A DNA stretch of 64,000 nucleotides from Ruegeria arenilitoris. GTDB lineage: Bacteria > Pseudomonadota > Alphaproteobacteria > Rhodobacterales > Rhodobacteraceae. Below are positions 61,383-64,000 of the stretch, piece by piece; positions within the stretch are counted from its first letter, which is position 1, and each line of letters starts with the position of its first letter. The notes below the pieces were generated by a model. The model made no database searches. It was not told the DNA's origin and saw only the letters and a list, made by a program, of their open reading frames with translations. The position numbers were made by a program, and so were the translations under genes. The DNA lies in assembly GCF_013030985.1 (NCBI RefSeq), contig NZ_WPYP01000004.1, positions 1 to 64,000 on the forward strand, in the 5' to 3' direction.

Positions 61383-61503
61383 TGCCCCCCCTGTGTCCTG
61401 GCCCGAGCGCCACTCACCCTAAAATGCATCCTCCAATACAACCGCAGGTCTTGCGGGTCGGGCGGTCCAAGGCTAGGTCCAATGGGTAAAGACCGGAGGC
61501 CGC

Positions 61504-62850
61504 ATGACCCGTACACCCGAAGAGATCAGCCAAGCCCTGTTGGGCGCAGCCCGCACAGCCGGGGCGGATGCGGCGGATGCCATCGTGATCGACGGCTCTT
61601 CTGTCTCGGTCGAGGTGCGGGGCGGCGCGCTGGAACATGCCGAACGCTCGGAAGGCACCGATTTGGGCCTGCGGGTGTTCCTGGGCCAGCGACAGGCGAT
61701 TGTCTCCAGCTCGGACAGTCGGCCTGAGACCCTGACCGCGATGGCCGAACGCGCCGTGGCCATGGCGCGCGAAGCGCCCGAGGACCCGTTCACCGGTCTG
61801 GCCGATGCGGACCAGTTGGCCAACGGCTGGGACCTGCCCGCGCTGGAACTGTTCGACCCGGCCCCGGAACCGGCGGCCGAGGATTTGAAGCGCGACGCGC
61901 TGGAGGCCGAGGCCGCCGCGCTGGCGGTTCAGGGGGTTTCGCAGGTTTCCGACGCGTCGGCGGGGTATGGCACCCATCGCGTGCATCTGGCGGCGACCAA
62001 CGGCTTTTCCGGCGGCTACGCCCGCAGCAGCCGCTCGACCTCTTGCGTGGCGATCTCGGGCGAAGGCACCGGGATGGAGCGCGATTATGACGGTGACAGC
62101 CGCACCTTCCAAAGCGACCTGCGCAACCCCGAGGAAATCGGCCGTACCGCAGGCGAACGTGCCGTGTCACTGGTGGGCGCGCAAAAGCCAGCAACCGGAA
62201 CCTTTCCGGTGCTGTTTGACGAACGCATTTCATCCTCGCTGATCGGTCACCTGCTGGGGGCCAGCAACGGGGCCGCCATCGCGCGGGGTGCCTCTTGGCT
62301 AAAGGATTGTCTGGGCGAACAGGTATTGCCCGAACACCTGTCGCTGATCGAAGACCCGCACCGCCCGCGTATCGCAGGCTCGCGCCCCTTCGATGCCGAG
62401 GGTCTGGCGACCCGGCGTCGTGCGATTGTTGAAAACGGCATTCTGACCGGCTGGACCCTGGACCTGTCCAGCGCGCGAAAGCTGGAGATGAAATCAACCG
62501 GCAACGCAGCACGCGGCGTATCCGGGCCGCCATCGCCAAGCAACTGGAACCTGAGCCTGACGCAAGGCACTCAAAGCCGCGAAGACCTGCTGCGCGACAT
62601 GGGCACCGGGCTGCTGGTGACCTCGATGATCGGCTCCACCATCAACCCCAACACGGGCGATTATTCGCGCGGCGCCTCGGGGTTCTGGGTGGAAAACGGT
62701 GAGATCACGCATCCGGTCAATGAATGCACCATCGCGGGCAATCTGCGCGACATGCTGAAACGGATCATCCCGGCAAACGATGCGCGGCCCTACCTGTCGC
62801 GGGTAGTGCCCTCGGTGCTGATCGAAGGAATGACGCTTGCCGGCAACTGA
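61504..62850 (+). CDS. pmbA: TldD/PmbA family metalloprotease-related protein (TldE-like)
   Basis: The 448-residue protein resembles PmbA/TldE (GTDLGLRVFLGQRQAIVSSSDSRPETL near the start; GDYSRGASGFWVENGEITHPVNECTIAGNLRDMLKRI near the end). TldD and PmbA form a heterodimeric protease that acts on modified peptides such as microcin B17 and CcdA. The TldD partner carries the HExxxH metal site; PmbA does not. No tldD lies in the window. It overlaps cysQ by 14 bases. Confidence 0.87.
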   Translation: MTRTPEEISQALLGAARTAGADAADAIVIDGSSVSVEVRGGALEHAERSEGTDLGLRVFLGQRQAIVSSSDSRPETLTAMAERAVAMAREAPEDPFTGLADADQLANGWDLPALELFDPAPEPAAEDLKRDALEAEAAALAVQGVSQVSDASAGYGTHRVHLAATNGFSGGYARSSRSTSCVAISGEGTGMERDYDGDSRTFQSDLRNPEEIGRTAGERAVSLVGAQKPATGTFPVLFDERISSSLIGHLLGASNGAAIARGASWLKDCLGEQVLPEHLSLIEDPHRPRIAGSRPFDAEGLATRRRAIVENGILTGWTLDLSSARKLEMKSTGNAARGVSGPPSPSNWNLSLTQGTQSREDLLRDMGTGLLVTSMIGSTINPNTGDYSRGASGFWVENGEITHPVNECTIAGNLRDMLKRIIPANDARPYLSRVVPSVLIEGMTLAGN

Positions 62851-63637
62851 CCTGCCCCTTTTGATCGACGCCGCGTTAGAGGCCGGAAAGATCGCCACCC
62901 GATACTCGGGCGCCACGGCACAGCGTTGGGACAAGCCCGACGGCGCGGGCCCGGTGACCGAGGCCGATCTGGCGGTCAATGCCATGCTGGAACAGCGCCT
63001 GCCCTCGGCCCGGCCCGGCTATGGCTGGCTGAGCGAAGAGACCGAGGATTCCACCGCCCGGCTGACCCGCGACCGCGTGTTCATCATCGATCCGATCGAC
63101 GGCACCCGCAGCTTTGCCGAAGGGTCCCGCACCTGGGCGCATTCGCTTGCCGTCGCCGAAGGGGGCGAAGTCACCGCTGCGGTGATTTACCTGCCACAGC
63201 GCGATCTGCTTTTTGCCGCCGCCAAAGGCGAAGGCGCGACCCTGAACGGAGCGGCAATCCGGGTGTCCGGCGTCTCGGATATTAGATCGGCCGAGATTCT
63301 GGCGGCCAAGCCCAATCTGGACCCGCGCCATTGGTTGCAAGGTCAGGTGCCCGAGTTCAAACGGGTCTATCGCCCCTCACTGGCCTATCGCATGGCCACA
63401 GTCGGCCAGGGTCGGTTTGACGGGATGCTGACGCTGCGCCCCAGCTGGGAATGGGATATTGCAGCCGGAGACCTGATAATCCGCGAGGCGGGCGGCACCT
63501 GTTCGGACCGGTTGGGCCAGCCCCTGCGGTTCAACAACCCCCATCCACGTCTGAACGGCGTGATCGCGGCGGGTCCGTTGCTGCACGATGCCCTGCGCGC
63601 CCAGCTTGACCCGGACAGCGCCGGTATTCGCCCATGA
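62837..63637 (+). CDS. cysQ: 3'(2'),5'-bisphosphate nucleotidase CysQ-like (inositol monophosphatase family)
   Basis: The 266-residue Mg2+-dependent phosphatase has the metal motif DPIDGT (D85, D88, T90), an upstream EET pair (E67, E68) and the C-terminal WDIAAGDLIIREAGG block. CysQ removes 3'-phosphoadenosine phosphate left by sulfate transfer; myo-inositol-1-phosphatase is a close alternative. The best start is TTG 62837, with AAGGA eight bases upstream and a 14-base overlap with pmbA. It overlaps the KDO-transferase-like gene as ATGA. Confidence 0.82.
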   Translation: MPATDLPLLIDAALEAGKIATRYSGATAQRWDKPDGAGPVTEADLAVNAMLEQRLPSARPGYGWLSEETEDSTARLTRDRVFIIDPIDGTRSFAEGSRTWAHSLAVAEGGEVTAAVIYLPQRDLLFAAAKGEGATLNGAAIRVSGVSDIRSAEILAAKPNLDPRHWLQGQVPEFKRVYRPSLAYRMATVGQGRFDGMLTLRPSWEWDIAAGDLIIREAGGTCSDRLGQPLRFNNPHPRLNGVIAAGPLLHDALRAQLDPDSAGIRP

Positions 63638-64000
63638 GCAAGCCGCGCTCTCTCAGCCTGGCCGCGTATCGGGTGCTGTCCTGGGGCGTGCCCAACACGG
63701 CAAACCGGCCCGACCAGCCTCGCCCCGAAGGTGAGCTGATCTGGGTTCATATCAGCGTTCAGAACCGCCAGCGTGCGGTGACCGATTTCTGCCGCAGGCT
63801 ACAACTGGCCCGCCCGTCCCTGAACGTGTTGCTGACGGCCCCGCCCGAGGCCGATCTGCGCCGCTGGGATCAGGGTGACTATCCGCTGGTAAACCTGCCT
63901 TTGGAACAGACCGGTGCCGCGCGGGCGTTTCTGGATCACTGGCGCCCCGATATCGGCCTCTGGGTCGGGGGCGGGCTGATGCCCAACGTCATCACCCGTG
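63634..64000 (+). CDS. KDO-transferase (WaaA/KdtA)-like glycosyltransferase, 5' part
   Basis: The gene runs off the right edge after 122 codons. The visible N-terminal domain fits the KDO transferase (GT30) pattern, including the HWRPDIGLWVGGGLMPNVI block that aligns with the HWRPD...WPNLI region. The usual catalytic ASVGE motif reads ISVQN here (E to N), which in WaaA would remove the essential glutamate. It may be a divergent paralogue or a non-catalytic protein. ATG 63634 overlaps the cysQ stop. The C-terminal CMP-KDO-binding half is not visible. Confidence 0.65.
   Translation, partial: MSKPRSLSLAAYRVLSWGVPNTANRPDQPRPEGELIWVHISVQNRQRAVTDFCRRLQLARPSLNVLLTAPPEADLRRWDQGDYPLVNLPLEQTGAARAFLDHWRPDIGLWVGGGLMPNVITR

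Noticed and set aside
1-64000. CRISPR arrays, tRNA or rRNA genes, prophage or transposase genes
   Set aside because: No repeated spacer-like units, no clover-leaf with a T-loop consensus, and no integrase or transposase motifs were seen on either strand.

Overview
The window is chromosomal DNA of a marine alphaproteobacterium of the family Rhodobacteraceae, most likely a Ruegeria/Silicibacter-type member of the Roseobacter group. This rests on high GC with strong third-position bias, a sulfonate/sulfite cassette (pta, YeiH-type exporter, soeABC), a CenR-like regulator, paralogous FAD/GcvT demethylase-type genes, lptE-holA behind leuS, and many ATGA or GTGA start/stop overlaps. I saw no tRNA, rRNA, phage, transposase or CRISPR array. 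It reads as ordinary core genome with a few accessory patches.

Layout. 1-6.7 kb: the end of an operon for sulfonate (sulfoacetaldehyde) breakdown: Pta, a predicted sulfate/sulfite exporter and the three-subunit cytoplasmic sulfite dehydrogenase SoeABC, closed by a terminator shared with dapA. 6.7-14.2 kb: dapA, a soluble lytic transglycosylase, a DMT exporter, a split MnmC system (mnmD and a divergent FAD oxidoreductase), a GNAT enzyme, an FMN reductase and an OmpA-type lipoprotein. 14.2-16.0 kb: a WYL regulator and a 48-residue gene, each preceded by the same operator, separated by an AT-richer insert of about 0.8 kb. 16-19 kb: RluA-type pseudouridine synthase, NTF2-like protein, SGNH hydrolase, RarD.

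19-28.5 kb: eight same-strand genes forming a one-carbon/methylated-amine catabolic operon: XRE-cupin regulator, Gfa-type enzyme, FAD/GcvT oxidoreductase, cupin, MDR reductase, homocysteine methyltransferase, GlxA/AraC regulator and a second FAD/GcvT oxidoreductase. 28.5-36 kb: mixed genes (sulfotransferase, free-Met-R-sulfoxide reductase, thiolase, STAS/anti-sigma kinase pair, gamma-glutamyltransferase, HspQ, AEC transporter, lytic lipoprotein). 36-46 kb: envelope and division block (lolA, ftsK, aminotransferase, amidase), UbiH-type hydroxylase, Trm112/Lon-N/thioredoxin cluster and xth. 46-50 kb: cenR-like regulator with a candidate FNR-controlled small RNA behind it, ribA, YkuD protein, YggS. 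50-64 kb: porin, DUF3576 lipoprotein, leuS-lptE-holA, flavoprotein, HNH protein, an SDR / crotonase-fold / VOC operon, DUF2125 protein, pmbA-cysQ and the start of a KDO-transferase-like gene.

The most promising undescribed items are the putative oxygen-regulated small RNA at 46862-46934, the duplicated WYL operator flanking an insert at 14974-15841, and the eight-gene methyl-group catabolic operon, whose substrate cannot be read from the sequence alone.
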